Positions 19,146-32,239 of a stretch of DNA of 64,000 bases are shown piece by piece (the first letter of the stretch is position 1; every line of letters starts with the position of its first letter). The stretch spans positions 110,125,214 through 110,189,213 of the forward strand of contig CM068830.1 of assembly GCA_028554795.2 (NCBI GenBank), written 5' to 3'. Source of the stretch: Sinohyriopsis cumingii (taxonomy: Eukaryota > Mollusca > Bivalvia > Unionida > Unionidae). The translations under genes and the position numbers were made by a program. The notes beneath the pieces were generated by a model. That model had not been told where the DNA came from. It searched no databases and saw only the letters and a program-made list of their open reading frames with translations.

Positions 19146-20522
19146 TTACACCACTTGGTATCCTTGCTGTTCTAACTTCAAGCATCGCTGACAAGTAGCC
19201 TGGTACAAGACTTCAATGGTTCGTTGTAAAAACTGATTTTTAGTACCACGTTGAGGGTAACAGACGGGACATCCGTGAAATAAGCAACCGTTAAGTTCGT
19301 ACACGATCTTGAGGTTTTCAAAGTCCCAACGATCCATTAAATACATTCCAATAGTCTTTTCGCCTCCTCCGTTGCGGTCGTGCTGGATCCATTTGTCTTC
19401 CTTGTCGCACAAGTAATGAAACCATTGTAGGGCTTTGACCTAGTATTGACGTTTGACAAAATTGGTTGTTTAGGTCTGGTTACAGCCAGGGTTTTTTCGG
19501 GCATGAATTGTTGACGGTACACTAAGGAACATGCTTTGGCAATGGTGCAAGTTTCTTTCAAAGGATCGACCCCTCCGTGTTCCATGAACAGTTCTCGAAA
19601 TTTTCCACAGCAACGTCGTAAAATGTCCACGTTGGAACGACAATACTTTAACATTTCTTCCTGAAAGTCGAAGGGTCTGAGGGGTGAGCCTGGTACCAAG
19701 CGTAGAAAGCGTCTCGTTGTTCGGTACGCATGCTGTCGGGGTCGCAATCGTGAGCCTCAGGTAAATGGGGTAGAATGGTATGTTGATTGGCTTCCGTATT
19801 GAAAAAGTGAGGAAAATAACCTTTGGCCGTTTTTGTTATTCCAAATGTTTCAGGCATTCGGCTCAAAGGCATAGCCAAGTAACTCATTGAATCTTTAAAC
19901 TCCACTTGTCCCACTTGCATGTAAATGATTTTGGCTCCGTTCAAAGTCACTTTATTTCGTGCAGTGTCTTGTTCCATAGACTATCTCAAAATAAACTGTC
20001 CATCATATCCCGAAAAATTGTGAGCCATTACTGTGGCATGGCGATGACAATCTCCGTAACGTTCGATGTCCTCATGGCTCCACGTTTCGTCGATTGGGTC
20101 TTCGAACGATTCTTTCACTTCCTCTTGCTGCAATGAGGGCAATGACTAAAGATAGGCTCTTGGATGCACTTCTCGCACGATCGGTGAGCCACACAGAAAT
20201 TAGGAATGTGAATGCCAATCTCTTGCATACATTCGAAATCGAAAAAGATGAAATTCCCTTTCTTCATGTGGTCATCACCTTCATATTGGGGTTGGTATTT
20301 CTGAATGTAGCATTGATGTTCCAAGTCCACGATTTGGTGACAAATGTGACATCGTTTCTTTCCTGAACATACGTGTGCCTTGGCATTATTGGTACGTATG
20401 CCTTTTCCACACGTAGGACACAATCTCATGAGTGACAAGCACTTTTCTGCTGTGAACCTTGTGTCTTCAGATGTTGTTGGTAACAGGTTGGACTGACAAA
20501 AGTGCACTGACAAGCAGGGCAA
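19146..20522 (-). pseudogene. PolB exonuclease and middle region, element B
   Basis: Open pieces 20115-20522, 19648-19977, 19337-19747 and 19146-19412 follow one another in shifting frames. 20522 on: paired cysteines ('CHICHQIVDLEHQCYIQKY'), then 'FIFFDFECMQEIGIHI', an exonuclease motif I (Asp/Glu). At 20000-20035 'MAHNFSGYDGQFIL' is exonuclease motif II. Later 'GVDPLKETCTIAKACSLVYR' and 'LNGCLFHGCPVCYPQRGTKN' are typical of the Polinton polymerase between exonuclease and palm. At least four frameshifts or stops. The same landmarks recur in C1 on the plus strand. Confidence 0.85.
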
Positions 20523-21650
20523 GGCAATGCATTCGTTCTTGTACTTCGTTCAGACAGGGTTGAGAGGCCAAACATCCCTTACATTTTGATCCACAATTCT
20601 TGTGCTGCTCTCGGTTGTAATAACCTTGGTCACATTTCTCACAGTAATAAATGTATCTCAGGAATCCAGTGATACTGATTATGGTATCGAATTGTTCATC
20701 TTGATGATAGACTTGAATTTATTTTTCGTCTTTGAAATCTTTGCCTCGAAACAACAGAGATCCGCGCACTTCTTGAGGATGCACTTTCAAGGACATCTTG
20801 CAATTTTTGCATTTCAGGAATGCCACAGCGTGTGTCTTTGGATAGCCCCGCTTGCTGTTACAGGAGTTCTGCTTATCTTTGTTGTTTGGCACGACTCGAT
20901 GTTGGAATTGTTTGCAAGGCTCGCTTCCATTCTGTCGTGTCGATCTTGTCGGCCTACATTCCCAACAAGATGGCTCGGGCTAAACACATCTGGTATTGAG
21001 GGTAGTTAATTTGGACGAGGCTACGCTTGATGCTACGAAGGTCATCCACCAGTAACACTTTTCTGCGCTCTCGGGTCCCGTTGTAGAGAGAGACGTGAGC
21101 CATGAATAGTGTCGCTTTTCCATCGGTGATGTACAATGTGTCGTTGGATTGTTGCACGTGTTGTATCTGGTTGATGACTTTGTAAGGTGTCAATTTTGCT
21201 GAGCTGCTAGACTCGATCCAAACAGGGGACTTCAAGCGTCGTGATGAATGGAAAGTCTCAAGCGATCGTCTTCTTTCGCTTGACATTGGCGTTTCAGAGT
21301 GGATAACAAAGAATCCCACACCTCGGTGATGAAGCCCTCTTCTTTATCCAGTGGTACGTTAGACTTGAAATCTTTAAACTTCACCGAGAGGTGTATGCCG
21401 TAGTTCTAAATTTTCTGGAGGAACACGTTTCCATTTCTCGAATGTGATAGTAATTTTCAGGATTTAATAATGGTGGTGAACTTTGGCTGGGTGTGTGATT
21501 GCTGTGTCTGGATTCTGGTTCGCTTATGTCATCTTCAATGTCAATGGCATGAAGCTGTGCCAAGATTTCAGCTACTGTACGAGGCGATAAATCACGTTTC
21601 TGTCTCTTAATTTCTTCTCTTTTCTACACGAATTGATGCGATTGTTTCAT
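20523..21650 (-). pseudogene. PolB N-terminal and Cys-rich region, element B
   Basis: Starts at ATG 21648-21650 with a stop a few codons in, then an open stretch through 21381 including 'LAQLHAIDIEDDISEPES' and 'NPENYYHIREMETCS'. The C1 copy at 34283 has the same start pattern ('EVLAIIHASDFEDDMSQP'). Between 20950 and 21320 only short patches remain. From about 20700 to 20500 a Cys-rich zinc-finger-like stretch ('YYCEKCDQGYYNREQHKNCG') leads into the exonuclease part. This N-terminal extension is usual in animal Polinton polymerases. Confidence 0.7.
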
Positions 21651-21714
21651 CTTGTCTGCGTTAAGTTGAATGACTATATTTTAAACGCCATGGGTCACTT
21701 TATATCCATGGCAA

Positions 21715-21790
21715 CCCAGCATATAAATAAAGGGTGTGTGATTTCGATTCGACTATTCATTTCACTCTCAACCCGAGCAGAACGATGGAA
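21715..21790. promoter_or_regulatory. divergent promoter region between PolB and zinc-knuckle genes
   Basis: ATATAAATA at about 21720-21728 is a good TATA box for the plus-strand gene starting ATG 21785, about 57 bases on. The PolB gene runs the other way from 21650, so about 135 bases serve both. The same divergent pair exists in C1 near 34.1-34.28 kb. Confidence 0.5.
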
Positions 21791-22290
21791 GAGCCTACAC
21801 AGATAGAACTTTTAATCAGAGTTTTGCGGGGTGTCATAAGAACATTTTCTTCAGACTAGCCGACAGACTACATCCCTTCCTTTCAAAATTAAAGTCATGA
21901 TACTTGCTATATCTGTAAGAAGAAAGGGCATTGGTCTTCAGAGTATCCAGACCGTCAAAAAGCAAAACAGGTGCTAGAATAGACAAAAGTCAAGATACCT
22001 GTTATCATTGTCAAGACAAAGGACACTGGTCTTCATATTGCCCTCAGAAACAACATGAGTAAGAAGAAGTTAGACGAGCGGGGTTCCTAAAATGAAGAAG
22101 AAGAGGTACCCTCCCCAAAAGAAGAAACCAGACACGTGCAGAAAGATAAACTTGAGAAGAAAAGAGGACGTGCAGAGAGAGAAGAAGAAGTGGAGGAAAA
22201 ATCCGTGAAAGTGAAGAAATTTAGAAAACAGAGAGTGAAGATAAAGACAGAAAAAGACTATGAACTTTTTAAAGTGTTATGTTGTAATAT
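21785..22290 (+). pseudogene. zinc-knuckle (CCHC) protein, element B
   Basis: ATG 21785 opens 'MEEPTQIELLIRVLRGVIRT', then stops intrude. Two knuckles follow: 'CYICKKKGHWSSEYP' (last Cys changed to Tyr) near 21905 and 'CYHCQDKGHWSSYCP' near 22000, a full C-x2-C-x4-H-x4-C. After this comes a Lys/Arg/Glu-rich tail to about 22290 in shifting frames. CCHC knuckles bind single-stranded nucleic acid, so a role with replication or packaging of element DNA or RNA is possible. It is transcribed divergently from PolB. A homologue in the same relative place is at 33730-34110. Confidence 0.7.
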
Positions 22291-22511
22291 GAATTAGATT
22301 GTAAAATTTGGACCAGAATTGGAAAGACATAAAACGTAAGTGTCTCTTGGTTTTTTTTATTTTAGAATAAGAACCTACACTCATGCACTCACACATGTAC
22401 AATATGGGTAAAAAAATATTTTTTGGCAATTAAAATACTATCTCTTTTCGAGAGAAATGAATGGCCCTGAAAAGGACCGTTGGATATGTGTTTGTTTAAA
22501 AAGAAAACAAC

Positions 22512-23135
22512 TCAGGAACGGGAAGCAATCAGCTTTAGCTGCCTTAAGACTTTACCACGGCCAAGGCATACTTTTGGACAGCCTCCTGTCGATTTGGTAG
22601 AAATCACTAGGGGTATTACGGCAGGTGTAGTCACAGGGTAGGGTTGTTTAGCTCGGGAAGGTCTTATTCTCTTCGGTCGTAGTAAAGAAGTCTGATACAT
22701 TTGTTTCAGACTTCTTAACTCCGATAAAATGTCCAAAAGTACTGTGACCGTTTTACTTTCACCATTCTCTCTTAGATTTTGTTTCTTCGCTGCTTCTTCT
22801 TCTTCTTCCTGTCGTTTCCTCCTTGCCTCTTCTTGATATTGTTGCTGAAGGAGAAAATCTTGTTGTGCTTCCTTTTACTGCTGTAAAAAATTATCCAATT
22901 CTTCTTTCTGTCTCTGTTTAAAATTATCCACGTGTGGTAACTAAGGAGAAGGTGGCGAAGGTACTGGTACCAGAACAAACTCTTCCGAAGAAGAAAGAAA
23001 ATCCACAAAATCCCAATTAAAATCAACCTCTTCTGGAAGTAGGCCTGTGCTGACTTGGGTAGTCGCTGCTATTCCATCGCTTCTCGTCTTTACGGCCGGT
23101 GCACCCCAATTCATCGTCTTCTTAGTTTCCGTCAT
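22512..23135 (-). pseudogene. coiled-coil acidic/basic protein near the B terminus
   Basis: ATG 23133-23135 ('MTETKKTMNWGAPAVKTRSD') with a TATATAAA box about 30 bases upstream. Coding patches continue: an acidic 'FVDFLSSSEEFVLVPVPSPP', then after a stop a Gln/Glu coiled coil in the middle, and from 22736 a basic 'RPKRIRPSRAKQPYP' tail to the stop at 22512. At least two stops or shifts. This would be the gene nearest the right terminal repeat. No known domain. Confidence 0.5.
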
Positions 23136-23444
23136 GATTGACTGCGCACAGATGCTAGCGCATTTATATAGGGAATGTAACGTCACAGACTGCTATCTTC
23201 GGATTGGAAGGCTGAAATTTGTAACGCTTGTTTGAATTGGTGAATTAACTCAATCCGTTTCTATCCTTCCGTCCCCGATAAATAACCGCATTTCAACGCA
23301 TTCCCATCACCTGTTCTCGTCACAAGATGTGGACCGACGTAGAATCCTCTATCGTATCGTCAGTGCTGTTCCGTACAGACTTAGTCATGTATGTCAGATC
23401 ATCGCGGACCATTGTCAGAATCATGGATACAAGTGTCCCTCTAT

Positions 23445-23555
23445 ATTCCAATGTTCAATTTCCAATGTTCAATTCCCCTTGTCCGTATAGAGGCCGGAGG
23501 GTGGGGGTGCGTAATGTATTTTCCCATTGTCCGTATATCGCCCCCCTTCACTACT
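23445..23555. repeat. terminal repeat end of a B-type Polinton
   Basis: Two copies of a 'TTCCC(C/A)TTGTCCGTATA' block (23473 and 23521), then C-rich sequence ending CACTACT at 23549-23555. The right end of C2 near 49622-49721 has the same two-block layout and also ends CACTACT. Polinton ends are usually 5'-AG ... CT-3', which fits. The opposite end was not found. Confidence 0.6.
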
Positions 23556-24054
23556 AGTAGAAATTAAAAAAACTAAGTTCTTATCTCCCTACCTCTCGTC
23601 CAGTAGAGGAATTCATGGAATAGTAGAAAAGGCTGCTGCTTTTTGGGTTAGGTTTAACAAATAGATAAAATATTTCTCAAATATTTTTTTTGTGAAATAA
23701 TATGTGGAACGAGTGCTACCTCATTAACCTAGATGACTAACTGAAGGAAGATGTTTTTTTGCTTTTCGGATCAATCATATTTGTTAAGTTCACACAGTAC
23801 TAAATTTGTTCAGCTAAGAAGTCAATGCCAAAATGCAGTGTAGAGTTATATCTTTCCCTAGCACTGTTCTCCACTTACAAAACTACCGTAAAACCTACAC
23901 TGAATGATAAAACAATGTTTCTCTTTAATACCTTTGCCACATTTGCAAATAAATATTGCTTGGCTGTATTCGTTGATTAGTTTCTCCTAATCTATAACAC
24001 CAGTGAGATTTCGTTACATTTGTACAGTTCATGCCATCATTCTATCCAACTATA
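23556..24054. other. non-coding, nothing recognised
   Basis: AT-rich flank outside the B terminus. No open frame with coding character and no repeat identified. Confidence 0.5.
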
Positions 24055-24300
24055 TTTCCTCGGATGTGGAGGTCGTGGGTTCGATCCCCGGCAGAGTCCT
24101 ACCAAAGACTTACAAAAATGGTACTAACAGCTGCCTCGCTTGGCGCTCAGCATTAAGAGGTTAGTGTTATGACTGGTCGGCCTGGTGTCATTATAATGTG
24201 ACTGGTGGGACATTCTGCTACATATCTGCGGCATGATGCCTCAGTGCTAGACATCACTATAAACTGCCACATTGCAGACGCTGTAGCAATATGACTGAAA
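24055..24300 (+). mobile_element. tRNA-derived SINE, family 1
   Basis: B-box GGTTCGATCCC near 24089, then the body: AAGACTTACAAAAATGGTACT and GCTGCCTCGCTTGGCGCTCAG, through about 24290. It matches the minus-strand copy at 17735-17906. The A-box part is truncated. The conserved body resembles a mollusc core-SINE (from memory, unverified). Confidence 0.75.
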
Positions 24301-24559
24301 AATTGTTAAAGTTACGTTAAAAATCCAAACCACATCACAACACACACTAAACAAATTATACATGTAAAATACTTTAGGCTGTTAGCGGGATTCGCACAGC
24401 CAGCCTCTGGGTTTAAAATCAGACGCTTATACTAATTGTGCTGTGGAAGTAGTTAAAATAGCGTTACTTACGTCTATATGAGGATTGATTTTCACTTCCT
24501 TGTTGTCAGTTTGTATTAAGTTATCTTTTATCGGTGACATATATTTGTGTACGTACTCT

Positions 24560-24675
24560 CGCACTAATCTTAGGGGTCCCTGGTGATCGAGTAGTCTCAG
24601 GCGTTCACCTTTACAGATCATCGACATCTCAACTGTGTTCCCGTGGATTCGAGTCTCAGGCTTGGCCGCCATTGG
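24560..24675 (+). mobile_element. tRNA-derived SINE, family 2
   Basis: A-box-like GATCGAGTAGTCTCAGGCG near 24587 and B-box GGATTCGAGTCTCAGG near 24645, ending CTTGGCCGCC. The ends do not pair well enough for a functional tRNA. Related copies are at 28830-28900 (plus, 3' half) and 51430-51540 (minus). Confidence 0.6.
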
Positions 24676-24679
24676 GTGT

Positions 24680-25010
24680 GTAAGAAAGCATGTCAGTAGC
24701 TTCGCACAGGACGATGGTTCTTCCAGGACGTTTTTGGCATGTATTGTGCTAAAAAGTGGTATTAAACCAAAAGTAACAACAACAGTTTTATATAACTATG
24801 CACTTATTGGATCAATACTTGCCACAATAAAAGCGATGGGTCAAGGTTATTTTACATGAATTAACTGAAATAATGCAATTATTCGACATGTGCGTTTGTC
24901 TAAAACTGCATAACTATTAGACTCAGTGGCTGGTTATCAATATTTATAGAAATTATCAATTCATACAAATGGTGCAGCTACCTATCAAACGGCACTTATT
25001 AATCACTCAT

Positions 25011-25081
<71 letters not shown>

Positions 25082-27106
25082 GTTGGTTGCCTTTCTTTTT
25101 TTATTTCTTCTTTCCGTTGCACACAAGTTAGGCAACTTGATTTAGTGTTGCTCCTGCTTTTATACTTCCTTTTCTGGTTTGGGTAATTAAATAAATTAAG
25201 TTCAGTTAAGAGTATTTTTTAATCAAAGGGGCAAAGTTTCAATATTCGAAGTCATGATGTTGGAACGCATGGTAGTTGGTTGTTTTGTTTTCTTCCCAAT
25301 AAGATTATGAAGACCAGTGGATGTTTTTCTCCAGTAAAAAATTTGATGACCACTATCGAAGCCTTTTCAATACAATTCTAAAGACAACTGAGCTAGGGTT
25401 TTCTGCAAATAGATATGGCCAATAACACTTAAAATTTACTAAATAGTTGTGATTTAAAAAGTAAAAGTTACAAATTTGGCTGAACATCCTTAAAAATAGA
25501 TGAGCCAAATGCATGCAATAAAATCCGGGCGCTTTAACGTTTATCTCCTATCAAAGTCGAATTGCATTAAGTTGACGCAAGTAATATTCTGTCACATCCT
25601 GTAGTTTTGTTGTGTCTGGAAGACATTAGTGTGATCGATTACGTCAGCTAAAGAAACATTTGAAACTCAGACGTGTTGGTGCTAGATAGGTCCCACTGTT
25701 ATTGACGGCTGATTAAGAAACATGTTTGTAATGAATAGCCAAAAACTACTCAGCGACTATGAAAAAGTTACCAGAATTAGAATGTCACAGATGATAAAGC
25801 ATTGATTAAATTTCCTGAACACGACTCAAAAAAAATAATTTATATCGGAGAAAACGAGTAAAGAGTACAAATCGCTTGACGTAGACAGATTGTCATGAGA
25901 ATTGTATACGTATTACTTTCCTGTCATCCTGGTCCCAACGCCTGACGCGGCTAGTGTCAATGGACATGTTTATGTGTCCAAGGTGTTCCCAAAAGTAAAG
26001 GAACAATATCGAATTGTATTATATGCTCATTTTTTTCCCCGTTAACTTTACACTGACAGAATCGTTCAACATTCCCCGATATTGAACGCGCGCGACAATA
26101 CACATATAGCGTTCACGTGAATGAAGGAACTACTTTCTTTTGTAAATAAACAATGGACTCAGACGCCAGCATTTTTGATTTGTAAACAAATCATGTACAC
26201 TCGAGTAAGAGGCTCTTTACGTTGTGGTTGTTTATTTGTTTCTGAATGAACTTAAACATGTTTCGTGGACTGCAAAAAAACCCAGCTGTCTTGACATTTT
26301 GCGTTGATACAATGTTACGGATTTTGGCTAGCTACCTTGTATAAATGACGGATTAGGTCCTTACAAATAACAAGGCATATACTGTTTCTTTAGCTGGTGA
26401 TAAGAATGGCAAAATAAAATATACTTACAGTTTTACATCTAGAATTTCCTCAAAATGTTTTTTCTTAATTCTGCAAATCCGAATTACATGAGCCATGTCA
26501 TAGGTTTTCAATCTGGATTACATATTTCGAAAGTGTGATGTAATTTCGATGATAAGTGCAATTGCATCCTCCTTACTGAACTCAAAATGAAATACACGTT
26601 AAATTCCATAGCGCCTTTTTGAAAATTGCAATAAAAGACTTCATATTTTTCCCACGTTATGATTTCAAACATTCACTGACAGAAACAGAAACACATTTGC
26701 AGACGTAAACACGCTTCTCCCGCGCCACTTCAATCCGATGTATTTTATGTATAATTTGCACAGATGAATCCAGTCCAAAATCACAAACTTTCATCGAATC
26801 AAAACAAAACAACAAAATATATTCACTCCAGATCAAATGGAAAAATCATTGCAATGCCCAGTCATTCACAATATGACTGCAAATTTCAATTTTAACTAGA
26901 CACGCCATTTTCTTTCGAAAGTTATGTCGACCGCGCGACTAAGTTCAAATTTATCTGGGCGGAGCTATGTGCACATTAATAATGATGTCATTTTGTAATG
27001 TCAAATCTGCGCTTGTGTATTTAGTTTGGAATACAGCATTCATTCATTTACATTGTTTCTTGTAGTGTATTTTGTTTATATAATTAAGCCTTAGGTTGAA
27101 TAAAAA
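24680..27106. other. non-coding host DNA with (AT)n at 25021-25076
   Basis: One 56-base AT microsatellite. No coding frame over 80 codons with recognisable content on either strand and no other repeat seen. Confidence 0.5.
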
Positions 27107-27277
27107 AATGAGCATATAATAAAAAGGTTACTTCATTTGTATGGGAAAATAGGAACTCGTCTTGTCGGAAGGATATACTGCACTCACAAGTTCGTGCAGT
27201 ATTCATCCCGAAAACTCGTTCCTTTTTTCCCATACAAATGCAGTAACCTATAATTACAGTATGCTCTTTTCTCATTA
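27107..27277. mobile_element. hairpin MITE-like inverted repeat
   Basis: The two halves are imperfect reverse complements over about 75 bases each: GAGCATA...GGTTACTTCATTTGTATGGG on the left and CCCATACAAATGCAGTAACC...TATGCTC on the right. The loop is about 12 bases near 27190. Typical of a foldback MITE. Confidence 0.75.
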
Positions 27278-27913
27278 GTACAATTTATCACAACCACCGA
27301 CATTTTAACGCAATGTCATTAACTATTTACCTTTGTTTGGCGACACGTACGTATCTAAATCTATCCAGGATGATTCACTTATAGCTGCATATCACATTAA
27401 TTGAATAGTATAGTGTCTATCAATTAGCGTTAAATTTATTATTATTTGGTGAAACGGCGTTGAATATATGAAGATTTCACCAAATGCCATCGTATTCAAC
27501 CTGAGTAGAGAAGTATCCCAATGGTCACTTGTTTAAATGAAATACACTTTATAAACCACACATCATCTTTCAACCGTCTTAGTTACTAAAAGTTAACGAT
27601 TCAGACGTGCTCGTTTAGATAGATGGCCGGTATTTGACAAAGTTGGCTAATAGCCACACCTTATGCTCAGTAGAGCATACACACGCCATTGCAATAGGTC
27701 GTATGAGCTCAGGAAGCAAACTCTATACTAATAATGACTAATGTCTGTAGAGAGTAAGAAAATGAGAATTGCATAATGGGAGGTTTCCTTGGAATTAAAA
27801 GGAGTCGAATTTTGTATTTGTTTAAGATGTTATTGACATAAATGTTAATCATGGGCCAGACTACAAGGATTCACAACTGAAAAAAAACCTCCCTAATTAT
27901 TCCATCAAAAACG

Positions 27914-27951
<38 letters not shown>

Positions 27952-29300
27952 CAGAGAGAGACAGAGACAGAGAGGTTGATTACATGACTGAAATCATACA
28001 TTAATAAATAAATGATCATGGTAGAGACAGGACAAAAGAACAAAAACCAATAAGAATTCGCAAGGCAATAAGTAGTAATGAATTAAGAACGTTATATCTT
28101 TGCTGACAACATTTTCAGTGGATAGATCAGATTAATAATCTGTTTTGAACGACTCAAGAAAAGCGAATATTAACATTCACAGTAAAGTCAGAAGATTTAT
28201 ATGCTCAATACGTTATGTCTCTGGTACAAAATAGTATAAAAAGATACCCCCCCCCCCCGAAATATTTACCCCATTTAATCCAGAGCTAGAAAATTATAGT
28301 TTACAAAAGAGTCGGTTTTATATTGACTGGACGAACAAGGCAATTTTTAGTATATAATAAAGGCACATTTCCTATTCGCACAGAGATTCAGAATCTTTAT
28401 ACACTCACGTAAAACGCCACAGTTTGATATAGTGGTATAACGTTCACAAACACTAAGTGTAGGAACACCCTCCCACCGAAATGAAACAAATAACAAAACG
28501 AAAATGAGAATAAAAAAAATGAAACTATATAATTTAAAAAAAAACAACAAAAAACAACAACATCAGAATAACAACTAATATTTAGTGATGTAGAAGACAC
28601 GTCTTCTACGTGGAGATATACACCACTTGTAAATATAGGTATCCTAGTAAGTGTACTAAATGCTGTTGTAGATAAGTTAATATCTATATTCGTCAGGTAT
28701 GATGTAACGTATTTAATATCCACTGAGAAATTTTGTGCGTAAATATAATAATGCAATAACTAGGTTGATTTATACATGTACATATCAATATAGATACTGA
28801 TACCATTTGAACAAACCTTGAGGGTTTATTTTGGCATCTCACCTCTGTCTGCGTAAGTTCGAATCTCGGATTCGGCCAATGTGGGTATGTGAGACAGACA
28901 GATGGGAATAACTGGAAATACGGCTACAGCTGTTATATTTCTACCAAATTTCGAATTTGTCAAAACTAGCCACCTCTCTAAACTGGCCAAAGGCCAAGTT
29001 TTATTTTCTTATATGACTGTGCATACATCTTTTGAAACAGCCTCTTCTGAAGTGGCGTGTTTAAAATCTTTGATAGTAAGGAGGTCTTTCTAAAATGAAA
29101 GTCAAGTAAAGGTAGTCGAGAAAGGCAAAATGGGATAGATATATATATTTTAAAAAGGAAACAGACATTAAAATTAAATGACATGACATCATTGCCAGTT
29201 CTTGAACACTGTCAAGGATTATTTATTTTTGATCCTTTGCACGCAAATGCGAAACTATAATATACATTGTGTCACGTTATTCTTATATGTCTTCTGCAAA

Positions 29301-29346
<46 letters not shown>

Positions 29347-29964
29347 TTTCGATCATTTAAGGAGTCACGGTTTGCAAATGTTGAAGCACTCACTATAGTC
29401 ATGAGACATTACAATTTGATAATATGACCTTAATTGTTTGAAATGCTATGTGAAATACTGTTGTACATACCACAAGCAAGCTAGATTCTACTTTCCACAT
29501 CAAACTCACTCTGACAGATAATAGTGCAGGACGACATGTCTTCATTTTACCCATGTACACAACAAGCTAATTTGTCATTATGTTAACTGTTAGTCGAGAT
29601 ATCGTCTCCAGGTAAGGTAAACGTTTCTAATATACGTTAAACACTTTTGTGTGGGAAAGATAAGTATACTACTGATCAATATACGACCATCACGCAACAA
29701 TGAAAGGACCTCTTTACATGTCATATGAAATGCTTGGCAGCGATTCAAAAGTAAAGTGAATATCATTGGAGGGAACATGTAGTAGATAGGCTGATTAAGA
29801 TACGTACATAGGTATGTAGGTATTAGAGCCATGCGAACCATATGAGGGGTTCTTTCGGCGCAATTGGTGTAGACGTTGAACGTTACAATGCTAGGTGATG
29901 TTGACGAAAGTACACAAAATTAAATCCAACTCGTCAGAATAGATAGATAGATAGACAGACAGAC

Positions 29965-30059
<95 letters not shown>

Positions 30060-32239
30060 GACATACAGACGGACAGGAATAACTAGAAGTACAGTTACAT
30101 TTTGATTTAATTATATTTCTAGAGCAAATTCTTAACGTCTATTTGTATTGGTATATTTTCCCTCTTGATCTGTGTCTGTGTGTATATGAAAATATAAAGA
30201 AAAATTTAGAATGAAAAGCTTTTATTTTTAATTTATTTTTAAAATCGAATTCTTTTTGTACTTTTTGATGGGTGCGTTATTAGTTAGGGTTCCTGTTTCA
30301 AGATTCCCATTTTTCTCGCCCCCGGCCTAAAGTTTGCTTGGCTGGTATTCCCCTCCTTACGGCATTTGCCTATTGGTTGTTTTCCTAACCTTGTTTTGAT
30401 AAAAGGATTTGCGATCCTTTCCAGGCATCTTTTATTAGTTAAGTGTATGCTGTATTTTTCAAGAGCTATATTGTTGTGTTGTTGTTTGTCCTAGGTATGT
30501 GTATGGACTAACATTACTGGATAAAATTTTCATTAGTTGTTTTATGTTTTTAATCCTACCTAGATCTATATATTAAATAAATCCCTGAGGTAGCGGTGTC
30601 CGCTTTTGGCGTGTGGTTGTGACAGGTGGGTGCTGTCTTAGCTGCAATTCCCTTTATGAACCTGGATATCCCATATATTTCCACCATAGAGGACTCATTC
30701 TTCTTCCTCATCCCCCCCCCATTATCATGCTTTCTTATTATTTTATACATATAAGAAAATGAAACAAAATATAAAACAAAAACAAAGATAAATTACTGTT
30801 AGTTACCTGTTGTTTGTTTGTATGTTGTGCATGTTTTCCTTTGCTACTCACAAGTGTTAAAAATGTGTTTTTAGTCCCCTCGTTTCTTTGTTTTGCAATG
30901 TTCTAGTATGGTGTGCTTCTTTTCGTGAGCTCTTGTGCGATCCCTACTACTTCGTGTTAGCCACGTAGCTTTAGTTTACAAAATCTAGATTCGACTATTG
31001 ATTGTCAACTGAAACTTTTCGATCTTATCGTATGTAGTCTCTTATAAACACACATTAGTGATCATTCGTATGACAATAAATGATTACTAGAAGTAAAAAT
31101 CTATCGTAGATACTGTTGGGTTAAGGTATGCTTGATGAAAACAAAATGTTTTATCAGTTAAATGGTGGACAAATTCGACAAAACAACGACTAAAACTATA
31201 GAAGCTTGAGAATCTGACATCTAAAGGTCATAATTACAGGTTATTTAAAGCTAGTTTTCATTTAAACAAGATACATTTCTCATTAACCAAAATATATCTA
31301 ATTTTTTTTTTAATTTAGTTTAAAATTGCAAATCACAGATTTCCCGTAGAAACTGGTAGGTGGACTAATGTTCCATACTTTAGATATAATCGATTAATTT
31401 AATCAGGTAGCGTAGGACACTTACAAACATTTTCTTGTTTTTGGATTGGGGTTTTAAATATTGTTAACCATGTTAAGCATTATGTAATATCATCACATGC
31501 TACATATATTCATGTTCTTTTTCTTGAAAACCTCATCTGTTACAACCTTTAAAACCTGAGTGTAATAAAGTCTTGTCTTGCATCGCACATTCATTTGACC
31601 TTCATTAGGATGAGCACAGCCCCTGTTCCTCTTGTTCCGACTTTTGTGTACCATTTTTGCAAGATAATTTTGGCGATCCTGCGGGCTTAGTTATCAGCAT
31701 GTTATTGTTTACTTAGCATGCCCCCCGTCCTCCCCCCCCTCGCCTTCCCCCCTCCCCCGCTCTCTCTCTCTCTAACTCTTTCTCTCTCTTAGGATTGGGG
31801 ATCCCCACCCCCCCCCGACACTCATCATGTTAGTTATGTAAAGGGTTTATGAGTCTTTAGTGCTTGTCAAACATATATCCACTTTTGTTTTCTTCCTTAC
31901 ACAATCTCATTCCATAAGTAATACACCGTATCAATTGTTAATATTCCTTTTTTTATATTCGTAGCTTGACAAAATGGCCGCTTTCGCTTAACCGGCTTGA
32001 AGCAGCTGTTCCGGTTTTTAGTGCCGTTTTCATAATATTTGTGCTTGTTGCATGTTCTCATCTACGTTATTGTGTTCATTATGTATTGGCTGTTAAATTT
32101 CTGTGTGTTTCTTCATCTCCTGGTTTTGGAAATGAGAACAATTAGACCTTTTCTTAGCTGTCTTGCTCCACTGTTCTTGAACAAACCGCCATCACGTGAT
32201 ACTCGCCAGTCGACCCGTTTATGCTACAATTGACCCTCA
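27278..32239. other. non-coding host DNA with microsatellites
   Basis: No gene recognised. Simple repeats: (GA)n 27916-27975, C-tract 28248-28257, (CA)n 29303-29344, compound GATA/AT/AG 29938-30055 and a C/CT-rich patch 31722-31815. A family-2 SINE 3' half lies at 28830-28900 (B-box GTTCGAATCTC). Long frames here are AT-rich accidents. Confidence 0.55.

Noticed and set aside
24588..24672. Possible tRNA gene
   Set aside because: A- and B-box are present but the acceptor ends do not pair and a diverged relative exists on the other strand at 51.5 kb; a SINE is more likely.
27084..27275. 63-codon minus-strand frame
   Set aside because: It coincides with the foldback repeat; an accident of the hairpin.
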